From Prochlorococcus sp. AG-412-I05 (lineage in GTDB: Bacteria > Cyanobacteriota > Cyanobacteriia > PCC-6307 > Cyanobiaceae), in assembly GCA_003214855.1 (NCBI GenBank), contig QCLC01000013.1:1-44799 (forward strand): 44,799 bases of DNA. The letters are read 5' to 3'. Under the pieces are notes generated by a model. It did no database searches. It was not told the origin of the DNA and saw only the letters and a program-made list of their open reading frames with translations. Of the stretch, positions 1-8,227 are shown piece by piece; positions within the stretch are counted from its first letter, which is position 1; each line of letters opens with the position of its first letter. Made by a program: the position numbers and the translations under genes.

Positions 1-333
1 ACTAGACACCTTCTTTGCAGGAGTCTTACTCGTTGATTTACCTGAACCACGACTGCGATGAGTCAGCACCATGGCCCACTCATCAGCAGTGAGATTTGAA
101 GGCTTGCTGCCATGGGTATTGGCGAGCTTGGCAGCCTTTTCGATGTCCTTAATCAAATTGGTCCAGGAAGTCGCAAAGCGCTTGTCCGATTGAGACTTGG
201 CACCGCTTTCAACCAAAGTTTCCACCACTCCAGCGGCGCTGACCTTCTTACGACGTCGATTAAAGATCTCCTTCTGAAGCTGTGCGATCAGAGCATCGGC
301 TTTAACGCTGAGCTTGATAGTTAGCTGAGACAT
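1..333 (-). CDS. Small basic conserved-type protein, 3' end cut by window edge
   Basis: An open frame begins at an ATG (333-331) and runs off the left edge without a stop, giving at least 111 residues that start MSQLTIKLSVKADALI. The visible protein is rich in lysine and alanine. It has a helical first half containing the basic run NRRRKKVSAAGVVETL, and a Ser/Thr/Lys-rich tail near the cut. No enzymatic motif or membrane segment is visible. The short basic, helical layout would suit a nucleic-acid-associated protein or a regulator related to ribbon-helix-helix proteins, but that is a guess. It looks like a real gene because codon use is regular over the whole stretch and the plus-strand ORF at 112-324 is only its shadow. 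The true C-terminus lies outside the window. Confidence 0.7.
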   Translation of the reverse strand, partial: MSQLTIKLSVKADALIAQLQKEIFNRRRKKVSAAGVVETLVESGAKSQSDKRFATSWTNLIKDIEKAAKLANTHGSKPSNLTADEWAMVLTHRSRGSGKSTSKTPAKKVSS

Positions 334-394
334 TGAAGAATAAATAGCTATCTTATATGTAGCATCTCAACCGAATGTCAACAAATAGTCGAAG

Positions 395-625
395 TTAGTC
401 TGTCGTTGCCGGAGGCTTCAAACAAACCTTCAATACATGGTCAAGCAACCCCTGTTGAACCAGTTCACGTCCCAAAGCAACAGCGTCATACCCCTCATTA
501 AGCCAAGGGATGAAGCCTTGAAGCGTAAGCCCAGCAGCGACAACCACAAAGGGTAAAGCCTCCATCGGTCCCACCAACCAACGCCAGTAGTCAGCCCCAA
601 AAACTGATGCATAGAGCAACTGAAC
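395..625 (-). pseudogene. Remnant resembling the C-terminal part of a DEP-domain protein
   Basis: The minus frame ending at 395 encodes a stretch that reads like real protein, for example GYDAVALGRELVQQGLLDHV, preceded by a tryptophan-rich segment. The pattern of a WL pair, then AVALGR.LV..GLL.HV, resembles the helical core of DEP domains, which in cyanobacteria occur in glutaredoxin/DEP/DUF547 proteins. The open frame extends upstream to 844, but the residues before about 625 are cysteine- and arginine-rich and look non-coding. No good start codon or ribosome site precedes the believable part; an in-frame TTG near 620 is the best option. I read it as the surviving 3' end of a degraded gene. 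A short intact gene of about 74 residues is the alternative. The DEP assignment is by eye only. Confidence 0.35.
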
Positions 626-1045
626 GAGCCGGCAATCGACAACGCAAAGCCTGCTAGATCTCAATGGGAGTGAACAGCCCAGGCACAAGCAGCTAATAAA
701 TTTCCCGGGCCTACGGATGAAGTCATGGCATAAGCAAGGCCTAGCTCTACCACAGACTGCAAGGCTTCTGGACAACTCATAGAAGCGGTTCCCAGGCATA
801 GCCCTGCCAAGCACTCCTACAGCTCCCTCATCAAAAACATCCAACCAGGATGAGCAGACCAGGCCAGCGGCCTATGCCGAACTCCGAGAAGATGCAACTG
901 CTCGAAAACCGCAAATAAAGGCGATCTCGGGCCAGATCACTCAAGCTCGTCTTCCTTGCTATGCCTTACATCAAGCAAAGGGTGAGCCCATAGTCAGCCT
1001 ATCAAGACCCCTCTTCTATCAAGCCAGAGACAAGCACCCTGGTGT
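626..1045. other. Intergenic stretch without a convincing gene
   Basis: About 420 bases lie between the DEP-like remnant and the 3' end of ftsH. The reading frames here lack protein-like composition and no RNA gene or strong terminator was recognised. The stretch probably includes decayed upstream sequence of the remnant. Confidence 0.5.
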
Positions 1046-2893
1046 TTAGACGTATTCGGCAACCCTTACATCTCGTCGGATCAGCAAGTCCTGCAAATCC
1101 TGAGCATCAATAGTTTCCTTCTCGACAAGCAAATCAGCCAACTCATCAAGAACAGAACGATTGTCGATCAATACTTTGGTGGCACGCTTGTAAGCCACAT
1201 CAACAAGATCAGAGACCTCTGCATCGATAATCGCTGCAGTGTCTTCAGAGAAATCGCGTTCAGAGGCGATGTCACGACCAAGGAACATCCCTCCCTGAGA
1301 CCGCCCCAAAGCGACCGGACCAAGCTTGTCGCTCATCCCGAACCTCGTCACCATCTGCCTGGCGACCTGAGCGACCTGTTGAAGGTCATTGGATGCACCA
1401 GTGGTCACCTCGTCTTCGCCGTAGACGATTTCTTCTGCAACTCGACCACCCAGAGCAACAGCCATCTGGTTCTGCAAATAAGCCCTGGAATAGAGACCCG
1501 ATTCCATCCGCTCCTCACTCGGGGTGAAGAATGTGAGACCACCAGCCTGACCTCGAGGAATGATGGAAATCTTCTGAACTGAGTCGTAATCAGGCATAAG
1601 GGCTCCTACCAGGGCATGACCAGACTCGTGATAGGCAACCAGTTGCTTACGACGTTCACTCATGACACGATCCTTCTTCTCAGGGCCAACCATTACCCGC
1701 TCAATGGCGTCGCTAATCTCGTCATTGCTCACTTCTGTGAGCTCCCGACGAGCGGCCAGGATTGCCGCTTCATTGAGCAAATTGGCCAGATCAGCCCCTG
1801 TGAAACCTGGTGTGCGCCGCGCCACTTTGTCGAGATCAACATCCTTGGACAGGGTCTTATCGCGGGCATGCACATTGAGGATCTGCAGGCGACCGGTGTA
1901 ATCAGGGCGCTCTACGACAACCTGTCGGTCAAAGCGACCAGGGCGCATCAACGCCGAATCAAGAACATCAGGCCGATTGGTGGCCGCCACGATGATGATG
2001 CCGGTATTGCCCTCAAAACCATCCATTTCAGTAAGCAGCTGGTTAAGAGTCTGCTCACGCTCATCGTTGCCTCCACCAAGGCCAGCGCCCCGCTGCCGGC
2101 CCACCGCATCAATTTCATCAATGAAAACAATGCAAGGAGCGTTCTTCTTGGCCTGCTCAAATAGGTCACGCACTCGACTGGCACCAACCCCAACAAACAT
2201 CTCAACAAACTCCGAGCCTGAAATCGAGAAGAACGGCACCGCCGCTTCACCTGCCACTGCTTTGGCAAGCAGTGTTTTGCCAGTTCCGGGAGGGCCTACA
2301 AGAAGAACACCTTTGGGGATTTTTGCGCCAACAGCAGTAAATCGATCAGGGTTTTTGAGAAAGTCAACGACTTCCGTAAGTTCAAGCTTTGCCCCTTCGA
2401 TCCCAGCAACATCACTAAAGGTGACCTGAGTGGACGGCTCCATCTGCACTCTGGCCTTGCTCTTGCCAAAACTCATGGCAGGGTTACCACCGCCGCCACC
2501 ACTCTGAGAACGTCGGAAGAGAAAGAAAAGTCCACCCAATAACAACAAGGGGAAAATCAAACTTCCGGCGGCCTGTTGCCAAGCACCTGCCTGGCGGGTT
2601 GGTTGAACAGCAATATCAACGTTGTGATCCGTTAACAACTTCAGAAGGTCCTTGTCAGGGGCAAGGTTGACATCCGCGCGTCGACCATCGCTTTCAACAA
2701 CCTGAGCGGTGGCCTGATCTGGAGAGATCAGCACACGACTCACTTGGTTGTCCTGAACTGCTTCAACGAATTCGCTATAGCGGAGAGTCTCCCTCTCAGT
2801 CGTGCCAGGTTTGCCGAGGAAAGCCGTGCCGACCACGACAACCACGACCACCAGAAGAACGTAAAGACCTACGTTGCGCCAGCGTTTATCCAA
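1046..2893 (-). CDS. ftsH: ATP-dependent zinc metalloprotease FtsH
   Basis: FtsH is a membrane-anchored hexameric AAA+ protease that extracts and degrades damaged membrane proteins. In cyanobacteria and plastids this type removes photodamaged D1 during photosystem II repair. The 615 residues show an N-terminal membrane helix (about 8-26), a lumenal/periplasmic segment, a second helix (about 108-126) and a glycine-rich linker. The AAA domain has Walker A GPPGTGKT (200-207), Walker B IVFIDEID (255-262) and the second region of homology with RPGRFDR. The protease domain has the zinc motif HESGH (422-426). Length and order match the family. It lies 45 bases downstream of sat on the same strand, so cotranscription is possible. 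Which of the several cyanobacterial FtsH paralogues it represents cannot be decided from this sequence alone. Confidence 0.97.
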   Translation of the reverse strand: MDKRWRNVGLYVLLVVVVVVVGTAFLGKPGTTERETLRYSEFVEAVQDNQVSRVLISPDQATAQVVESDGRRADVNLAPDKDLLKLLTDHNVDIAVQPTRQAGAWQQAAGSLIFPLLLLGGLFFLFRRSQSGGGGGNPAMSFGKSKARVQMEPSTQVTFSDVAGIEGAKLELTEVVDFLKNPDRFTAVGAKIPKGVLLVGPPGTGKTLLAKAVAGEAAVPFFSISGSEFVEMFVGVGASRVRDLFEQAKKNAPCIVFIDEIDAVGRQRGAGLGGGNDEREQTLNQLLTEMDGFEGNTGIIIVAATNRPDVLDSALMRPGRFDRQVVVERPDYTGRLQILNVHARDKTLSKDVDLDKVARRTPGFTGADLANLLNEAAILAARRELTEVSNDEISDAIERVMVGPEKKDRVMSERRKQLVAYHESGHALVGALMPDYDSVQKISIIPRGQAGGLTFFTPSEERMESGLYSRAYLQNQMAVALGGRVAEEIVYGEDEVTTGASNDLQQVAQVARQMVTRFGMSDKLGPVALGRSQGGMFLGRDIASERDFSEDTAAIIDAEVSDLVDVAYKRATKVLIDNRSVLDELADLLVEKETIDAQDLQDLLIRRDVRVAEYV

Positions 2894-2938
2894 GATTCTC
2901 CTGCCTGTAATGAAAGAATGTTATTCGGGCTAAGGGAA

Positions 2939-4111
2939 TCACGTGGCTCGCAGCACCTCAACCACGCTACGGAAGGCGAACCACTCAGGGATCTCCTCGC
3001 CACTTCTCAACATCTTGCGAAACTGCGTACCGCTGAGCTTCTTGACATGTAGTCCACGAGCCTCGGCATGCTCGGCAGTGACGTAGCCCTCCTCTTCAGT
3101 GAAAACAAGATTCAACGAGGGGACCGTTTCCATTGCCAGCTCTACTGCACATTCCTGTGCAAAGTGCTGCGCTTCGTAAGGGCCATAGAAGTCTTCGCCG
3201 CTAAGGGAGGACTTACATCCGGCCATGTCACGACCAATAATGAAATGGGTACATCCATAATTGCGGCGAATAATCATGTGTTGCAGGGCTTCGCGCGGAC
3301 CTGCCATATGCATGGCATAGGGAAGATAGGCCCAGCGAATGCGGGGATTATCTACCTCAGCAGCCAACCGCTCATAGGTCTGAAAACGTACTGCGCCAGG
3401 GATATCATCCTGCTGAGTTGGTCCACAGGTGGGATGCACTAGCACAACAGCGTTCTCACTCACATTGCTGGCATGCAAGGCTCGCGTAAACAACTCGTAG
3501 TGAGCGCGATGAATGGGATTGCGACATTGAAAGGCAACAACATCCTCCCCGGCAGGAAGTTCCGCCCGAACCTGAGCAGGGCTCTTGCAAGGGAAAATAC
3601 GCTTCGGCAACTCCAAACCCTGCAAGGTGCCCCCGAGATAAAAGCGCTTGCGTTCAGTGGCAATCATGCGCACAGCGGGATGTTCTAGAGAGGTGGTGCC
3701 ATAGCAACCTTTGGCTTCCAAAACCTTGTCGGGCTCCCATTTGTCCTCGACTTGAAGAACTGCCAAATCCTGCCCCTTGTAACTCAGCAACACCCGATCA
3801 CCGATCGCTACATCCTCTCGATCGGTATCCATGACGATTGGCAGGCCGAAAAGATAGCCGGAGAGAGTGCGATGGCCTGCAACAACAGCGTCGTAATCAC
3901 CCTGATGCATAAAGCCCCGCTCAGGCGAAAAGCCTCCACCGACAAGCAACTCCAGATCGCAAGCATTGCGATCTGAACACTCCAACACATGGTTGGCACT
4001 GGATTTGACAGCTTCCTGCTGATCAGTAGCCACCATCAAATCCACCAGTTTCCCTCCATAGGGGGCGATCACGCCGGGAGACTGGGCAGATGCAGAGGGA
4101 CTGGCAATCAT
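2939..4111 (-). CDS. sat: Sulfate adenylyltransferase (ATP sulfurylase)
   Basis: This enzyme activates sulfate with ATP to give adenosine 5'-phosphosulfate and pyrophosphate, the first cytosolic step of assimilatory sulfate reduction. The 390-residue protein is the stand-alone homo-oligomeric type without a fused kinase domain. The nucleotide-binding signature QCRNPIHRAH is at about 195-204, followed by the conserved HPTCGPT region and GRDMAG at about 293-298. The C-terminal KKLSGTQFRKML segment is also typical of the family. The ATG at 4111 gives a normal-length N-terminus. It sits between psbO (separated by the psbO terminator) and ftsH on the same strand. Confidence 0.97.
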   Translation of the reverse strand: MIASPSASAQSPGVIAPYGGKLVDLMVATDQQEAVKSSANHVLECSDRNACDLELLVGGGFSPERGFMHQGDYDAVVAGHRTLSGYLFGLPIVMDTDREDVAIGDRVLLSYKGQDLAVLQVEDKWEPDKVLEAKGCYGTTSLEHPAVRMIATERKRFYLGGTLQGLELPKRIFPCKSPAQVRAELPAGEDVVAFQCRNPIHRAHYELFTRALHASNVSENAVVLVHPTCGPTQQDDIPGAVRFQTYERLAAEVDNPRIRWAYLPYAMHMAGPREALQHMIIRRNYGCTHFIIGRDMAGCKSSLSGEDFYGPYEAQHFAQECAVELAMETVPSLNLVFTEEEGYVTAEHAEARGLHVKKLSGTQFRKMLRSGEEIPEWFAFRSVVEVLRAT

Positions 4112-4190
4112 GACAAGCCTGGGGATGCCGGGAGATTCTCCCAGACGGATGGTTTTGATCAGCTAAGAGCAGACGCAACTAAAGCATGGT

Positions 4191-4220
4191 CAAAAAAAGG
4201 GGCCCATAGGCCCCTTGAAA
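4191..4220 (-). terminator. Rho-independent terminator of psbO
   Basis: A perfect 8-bp stem AAGGGGCC/GGCCCCTT (4197-4204 and 4209-4216) encloses the four-base loop CATA. On the minus strand it is followed by a run of T (4198-4192). It lies about 45 bases after the psbO stop codon, in the right orientation to end the psbO transcript before sat. Confidence 0.9.
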
Positions 4221-4264
4221 AATATTCAGTTGATTGGAATTGAAGGAGATGAGAAGTCTTCTAA

Positions 4265-5104
4265 TCAGCCCTTACGGCCATAGAGGACCCCAGAGATCTT
4301 GAGATCACGAGCTTCCTTAGAACCCATGTCTGTATCAGCAGTCTGTAATGCGACGAAGGTGCCAGCAAATTCATTAGAGCCAGCGTCAACACTATCGACA
4401 GAGAGGGTGATTTGACCCTTGCCATCGATATAACGCTTGACGTTTTCAGTCTGAAGCTCCTTGTCATCACCACCCAATGCAACGAGGCCTTGGGCATAGT
4501 CAACACCTGTAGTCAAAGCGCGACTTTTGGGATCAAGGAAGTTGCTGGTGCGATAACTAGGTGTCCTTGTTGTGCCTTTGAACTCAGTACCAACAGAGAT
4601 TGAAGAACTGTTTGAATCCACCTGCATGTCTTTAGCTGAGAAGACAAAAGGCACTTCCTCACCATTAGGTGCGAGGACGGTAATTAATTGAAAGTCAATA
4701 CCACCCTTTTCAGAGAAGGAGCCAGAACCAGAAATGTCTCCGAAAACCTGCTCAATCGTGGTGTTATTGGATGGGCTGATGATCTTTGTTTTAGCGAAAT
4801 CAGCTTTTTTGCGCTTTGTAGGAGCAACCTTCACAAGCACCTCAGTCGGTTGCAAGCAAATGTCGCTGAGAGTATCGCCAGAACCAATGCTGATGGATCC
4901 ACTTGAACCAGCGGCGATGGTTGGGCAATCATTTGCTCTACCGGTATTAACGATGTTGCCAAAACGTGCATTAGAGCGTTCATTGCCAACAACGAAATCG
5001 CTATTGCCCGCGCCATCTGTGATTGCGGCGGAGACACTGCTTGGGGCAGCTACAAAGGTGAGACAGAAAGCCAGCACCAGGGCCAGCAAAGGACGAAACA
5101 GCAT
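4265..5104 (-). CDS. psbO: Photosystem II manganese-stabilizing protein PsbO
   Basis: PsbO is the extrinsic lumenal subunit that stabilises the Mn4CaO5 cluster of photosystem II. The product contains family signatures: NIVNTGRANDCP near the mature N-terminus, GIDFQLITVL with NGEEVPF in the middle, PSYR..NFLDPKSRALTTG, and a C-terminal DLKISGVLYGR. I chose the ATG at 5104 (279 residues) because MLFRPLLALVLAFCLTFVAA then forms a normal Sec signal peptide ending near SVSA. The longer GTG start at 5176 would add 24 residues ahead of the signal. Two cysteines (in DCP and DIC) match the conserved disulfide. A strong terminator follows. The mature N-terminal segment looks divergent from freshwater homologues. 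Confidence 0.95.
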   Translation of the reverse strand: MLFRPLLALVLAFCLTFVAAPSSVSAAITDGAGNSDFVVGNERSNARFGNIVNTGRANDCPTIAAGSSGSISIGSGDTLSDICLQPTEVLVKVAPTKRKKADFAKTKIISPSNNTTIEQVFGDISGSGSFSEKGGIDFQLITVLAPNGEEVPFVFSAKDMQVDSNSSSISVGTEFKGTTRTPSYRTSNFLDPKSRALTTGVDYAQGLVALGGDDKELQTENVKRYIDGKGQITLSVDSVDAGSNEFAGTFVALQTADTDMGSKEARDLKISGVLYGRKG

Positions 5105-5235
5105 GGGAAGAAGCCGAAAGGCCAGATAACTGCGGGATGAACCGCCCAAAATGATCGTTTGGATCCTACAGGGCACAAATAGGCGTTACGGCTAGCCTTT
5201 TGCACCTCTCAACAACCCGTCGCTTACCGAGCTCA

Positions 5236-5538
5236 GTGACCACCCACAGCGAAGACGCCATAAAAGGCCGTATAGCCCCACTGATAGCTGAACTACGAGA
5301 GGTGGCCGATCAGCTCAAACAGGCAGAGACCCTGCTGTCATTTCTGCGGGAGATTGAAACGATCCATCGCGATATCCAGGAAAGTCCCTTTCGCCAAAGC
5401 TTGCCGGAAGACCGTCAAAGACCATTACACCCTGCTTCAGACCATGGAGAAAAGCAGAGACTGGCCATATTCCCAAGGCTGCAACTGCGCCCTTTCATCG
5501 ATCTACTGGGTCAAGATGGCGTCGAAATCACGACCTGA
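5236..5538 (+). CDS. Small hypothetical protein, helical N-terminal half
   Basis: This frame can start at a GTG (5236) or at a TTG further upstream (5200), and ends by overlapping the 3' end of the convergent coaBC. The first 55 residues are strongly amphipathic and helix-like (for example IAPLIAELREVADQLKQAET), which argues for real coding. The second half is rich in Arg, Pro and His and is less convincing. A second frame from 5354 is also open, so a frameshifted or degraded small gene is possible. No family is recognised and no clear ribosome site precedes the start. It occupies the gap between psbO and coaBC, which otherwise holds only the psbO promoter region. Confidence 0.35.
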   Translation: MTTHSEDAIKGRIAPLIAELREVADQLKQAETLLSFLREIETIHRDIQESPFRQSLPEDRQRPLHPASDHGEKQRLAIFPRLQLRPFIDLLGQDGVEITT

Positions 5539-6797
5539 ACCTCCAAAATTGCATCAAGCAACTGATGTGCCAATGCCAGCTTGGACGTCACAGGTAAAGA
5601 ACGGACGCTGCCACCGGTAGCAAGCAACCAACCACCATTGAAATCCTCCTCAAAACCCTGACCAGGGCGATCAATCGGATTCGCCATCAGCAGATCACAG
5701 CCTTTGCGAAGACGTTTTTCCTCACCAAGCTGCTGAATCTGAGCTTCATTACCAGTTAGTGCGGCAAAACCAAGCAGAACCTGACCAACTGGTCGCCTTA
5801 AAACGAGCTCAGCCAGAAGATCAGGGACTTGCTCCCAGCCCTGAGAAAAAGACTGAAGCAAGCAATCCTTCGAAAGTTTCTCAGTCTGAGCAGGGTTAAC
5901 CCGACGGACGTCCGCAACCGCCGCCGCCATTGCCACTGCATCTGCTTTGGACTGCAGCTGAGCCAGCATGTCCTGCATCTCATCTGCGCTTGTCACTGGA
6001 TAGGCCGCCAACCCCTCCAACCAAGCAAGAGGTAGTTTCAAAGGACCATGCACCAAATCCACCTGGGCACCGCGTAGCCGGGCTGCCTGTGCCAGCATCA
6101 CCCCCATACGGCCGCTGCTGCGATTGATCAACAGCCTGGCTGGATCTAAAACCTCCACTGTCGATCCAGCGGTAACCAACAACCTTCGCCCTTGCCAATC
6201 GCGTTGCAGCCGACCTGTCTCATCAGCCTGCAAAAGCCCACTCACCACAGCCAGCTCAATCAACTTCGGATCGGCCATGCGGCCATCCCCGATCCGATCA
6301 CAGGCCAGCAGCCCAGATTCAGGTGCCAATGGCAGCACGCGCGGATCAGTCTGCAACTCCTGCCAGTTCCTCCTCACGGCAGGGTTGGACCACATGGCAG
6401 TGTTCATTGCTGCCGCTGCAAGCACCGGCCGTTCACAAGCCAGCAACAAACTTGCCAGAAGCCCCTCTGCAAGCCCCTGAGTCCAGCGGGCAAGACTCGT
6501 TGCACTTAAAGGAGCGACAATGACAAGCTCAGCCCATTCAGCCAGGGCCACATGTAAAGGACGAGGTTCACTCGAATGCCATTGATCCTCATCCTGGTAG
6601 CAGCGATGCCTACTAAGACTGGCCAGAGCAACAGGGCTGACTAGACGAGCAGCACTAGGGGTCACAAGACAGCGCACCTCAGCGCCGGCCTTGATCAGCG
6701 CACTCACCAGCAATGGTGTTTTAACAGCCGCGATACTGCCAGTGACTGCTACAAGCAGACGGCGACCCATAAGAGGGCGTGCCGCCTCAATCTTCAT
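5511..6797 (-). CDS. coaBC: Bifunctional phosphopantothenoylcysteine decarboxylase / phosphopantothenate-cysteine ligase
   Basis: This protein catalyses two successive steps of coenzyme A synthesis: joining cysteine to 4'-phosphopantothenate, then flavin-dependent decarboxylation to 4'-phosphopantetheine. The 428 residues split into an N-terminal CoaC flavoprotein domain (about 12-185) and a C-terminal CoaB domain (about 203-420). CoaC shows VTGSIAA, the catalytic His near 82 (LHVALAEWAE), AMNTAMW with Asn132, and the substrate-recognition clamp with Cys166 followed by GDGRMADP. CoaB shows VTAGSTVEVLDP and NRSSGRMG. The start at 6797 overlaps the end of the DUF2555 gene by 11 bases, indicating coupled translation. 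Confidence 0.95.
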   Translation of the reverse strand: MKIEAARPLMGRRLLVAVTGSIAAVKTPLLVSALIKAGAEVRCLVTPSAARLVSPVALASLSRHRCYQDEDQWHSSEPRPLHVALAEWAELVIVAPLSATSLARWTQGLAEGLLASLLLACERPVLAAAAMNTAMWSNPAVRRNWQELQTDPRVLPLAPESGLLACDRIGDGRMADPKLIELAVVSGLLQADETGRLQRDWQGRRLLVTAGSTVEVLDPARLLINRSSGRMGVMLAQAARLRGAQVDLVHGPLKLPLAWLEGLAAYPVTSADEMQDMLAQLQSKADAVAMAAAVADVRRVNPAQTEKLSKDCLLQSFSQGWEQVPDLLAELVLRRPVGQVLLGFAALTGNEAQIQQLGEEKRLRKGCDLLMANPIDRPGQGFEEDFNGGWLLATGGSVRSLPVTSKLALAHQLLDAILEVQVVISTPS

Positions 6798-7026
6798 CGA
6801 AGGGTTCCTGATCGATCAGATGCACGTATGGAGCTGTCAGCTCAGGGCGATGAATCGCCAAAGCCCTCAATAGATGCCAATCGCCCAACCCGGCAAAGGG
6901 CGTGGGGTAATCGTCATCTTCAAGACGCCTAGCAAGTACCGCAGTTGCCTCATCATCAAAGGCCTCAAGACGTTCTGGAGTAATCGCATCAGCAATATCC
7001 ATGGAAAGCACCTTGGAGTTCCGCAT
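6787..7026 (-). CDS. DUF2555 family small protein
   Basis: This acidic protein of up to 79 residues matches my recollection of the cyanobacterial DUF2555 family, recognised by the core DDEATAVLARRLEDDDY followed by PFAGLGDWHLLRALA. Its function is unknown and no membrane segment or catalytic motif is visible. The ATG at 7026 gives the longest product. The internal ATG at 7002 (MDIADAITPERL) has an AAGG element about 10 bases upstream and may be the true start. Its last codons overlap the start of coaBC, so the two are probably one transcript. Confidence 0.8.
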   Translation of the reverse strand: MRNSKVLSMDIADAITPERLEAFDDEATAVLARRLEDDDYPTPFAGLGDWHLLRALAIHRPELTAPYVHLIDQEPFDED

Positions 7027-7084
7027 GGAGTTTGCTCAAGCAAGGAGCAGCTCCATTCTGCCTGGACGCTAGGTTCCTGCCGCT

Positions 7085-7157
7085 GGGGAATTAGCTCAGT
7101 TGGTAGAGCGCTGTGATCGCACCGCAGAGGTCAGGGGTTCGAATCCCCTATTCTCCA
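7085..7157 (+). tRNA. tRNA-Ala (anticodon CGC)
   Basis: The 73 bases fold as a complete cloverleaf: acceptor GGGGAAT with ATTCTCC, D arm GCTC/GAGC, anticodon stem CTGTG/CGCAG with loop ATCGCAC (anticodon CGC at 7118-7120), and T arm AGGGG/CCCCT with TTCGAAT. Position 3 is G and position 70 is T, giving the G3:U70 wobble pair that identifies alanine tRNAs. This confirms the anticodon reading; it decodes GCG. CCA is not encoded. Confidence 0.95.
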
Positions 7158-7231
7158 TTCAGGTCTCAACGAGATCGATTGCTATATAGAGGCTTGTCAG
7201 ATGCAAGTCTGCTGAGGCAAGTCTTAAGGCC

Positions 7232-7468
7232 ATGGAGTTTCCTCTTCGAAGTATCCGGCAGCACAAACATCAGATTCTGATTGGTCTAGCAGGTCTTGTC
7301 ACGATGACCGTGATCACACGTCCTTCAGCCCTACTCACATTTGCCTTAATTGCCCTTGCAGGAAATCTGACATGCGGACACCAGCACTCTTTGACAGTCC
7401 ATGCGTTAAAAGAGAGTGAAGAAGAGTCTGGTCCTCAATGTCGCAATCAAAACGTGAACAGGTTGTGA
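7232..7468 (+). CDS. Small membrane protein candidate
   Basis: The 78-residue ORF from an ATG contains a long hydrophobic segment (about 15-48, including ILIGLAGLVTMTVI and LLTFALIALAG), long enough for one or two membrane helices, followed by a polar acidic tail. No family is recognised. Its end overlaps the next ORF (7438) by 31 bases, which is large for two genes in different frames, so the tail or the whole ORF may be spurious. A promoter for it would lie just after tRNA-Ala. Confidence 0.4.
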   Translation: MEFPLRSIRQHKHQILIGLAGLVTMTVITRPSALLTFALIALAGNLTCGHQHSLTVHALKESEEESGPQCRNQNVNRL

Positions 7469-7638
7469 GTCATCTTCGCTACATCCGCCAAGAGCTACGA
7501 GAAATGCATCAAGGAGTCATGGAAGATGGCCTTCTCCCCGAAGCAGGCGAGGTGCGTGGAGTGATGGCACAAATGGAAGCTCTGCTTGAGCTACTCGAAG
7601 GCAAGTCATCGCGTAAAGCCAAAGCTGAAGCTAGTTAA
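7438..7638 (+). CDS. Small helical conserved-type protein
   Basis: This 66-residue ORF starts with MSQSKREQVVSHLRYIRQEL and continues as a charged, almost wholly helical sequence ending in a basic tail (SSRKAKAEAS). It has no cysteine, membrane segment or recognised domain. The composition is clearly protein-like, and small helical proteins of this kind are common in marine picocyanobacteria. A weak terminator-like hairpin follows at 7651-7680. Function unknown. Confidence 0.6.
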   Translation: MSQSKREQVVSHLRYIRQELREMHQGVMEDGLLPEAGEVRGVMAQMEALLELLEGKSSRKAKAEAS

Positions 7639-7650
7639 TCGCCCAGATCA

Positions 7651-7680
7651 CTTGCCACACCCTCCCTAGCAAGCTTTTTT
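7651..7680 (+). terminator. Weak rho-independent terminator candidate
   Basis: CTTGC (7651-7655) can pair with GCAAG (7669-7673) across a 13-base loop, directly followed by C and a run of six T. The T run and the position just after the 66-residue ORF fit a terminator. The short stem makes it a weak call. Confidence 0.4.
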
Positions 7681-7806
7681 ATTCAAATCCACTAACTATT
7701 GGAGAGAATGAAGACACATACGCTACAAGTGTTGCAAAAGGGTCTGGAAGGATTCCAGGCTGGGTGATGGGGGTTCAACTCAATCCAACCCTGCCAGTTT
7801 TTACTT

Positions 7807-8148
7807 ATGCCCCAACAGCTTCAGTTCACTCGCTTTCAACGCAGTGTTGGTCAAGCAGGTGAGCGACTGGAATTTTGGGCTGTGAACCCATGGCGGAGAA
7901 GCTCATTGTTTGTGATCGTTTTATTAATAACCTTTCTGTTAGGCAGCTCGGTTGGAACGATCAGTGGCGCGTTAGACCTCATGGACCCCATCGGAGCCCT
8001 TCTCACTGTCGTGATTTGGGAAGTGATGGTGCGATTACGGCGCCAGTGGCCTGCTCCCAAGCGAGCCGTTCTGGCCCGTCAATTATTAGACATGGCAAGG
8101 ATTGGTCTGCTTTACGGCCTGCTCCTAGAAGGCTTCAAGTTGTTGTGA
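7807..8148 (+). CDS. ycf20: Ycf20-like (DUF565) membrane protein
   Basis: The 113-residue protein has two to three hydrophobic stretches (about 33-52, 58-75 and 98-112) around the pattern FLLGSSVGTISGALDLMDP and VVIWEVMVRLRR. This resembles the Ycf20/DUF565 family found in cyanobacteria and algal plastids. Plant homologues have been linked to non-photochemical quenching, but the molecular role is not established. It precedes the NADH dehydrogenase gene on the same strand with a gap of about 80 bases. Family assignment is by eye. Confidence 0.7.
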   Translation: MPQQLQFTRFQRSVGQAGERLEFWAVNPWRRSSLFVIVLLITFLLGSSVGTISGALDLMDPIGALLTVVIWEVMVRLRRQWPAPKRAVLARQLLDMARIGLLYGLLLEGFKLL

Positions 8149-8227
8149 TCGAAGTGAGAAGCATGACCTCAAAGGGAATTGCCAACATGCTCCATATCCT
8201 TCAAGCAAAACCATCATCAGAGGGAGC

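Noticed and set aside
1616-2164. Long plus-strand ORF of 182 codons inside ftsH
   Set aside because: It is the antisense shadow of the highly conserved AAA domain and has no protein-like features of its own.
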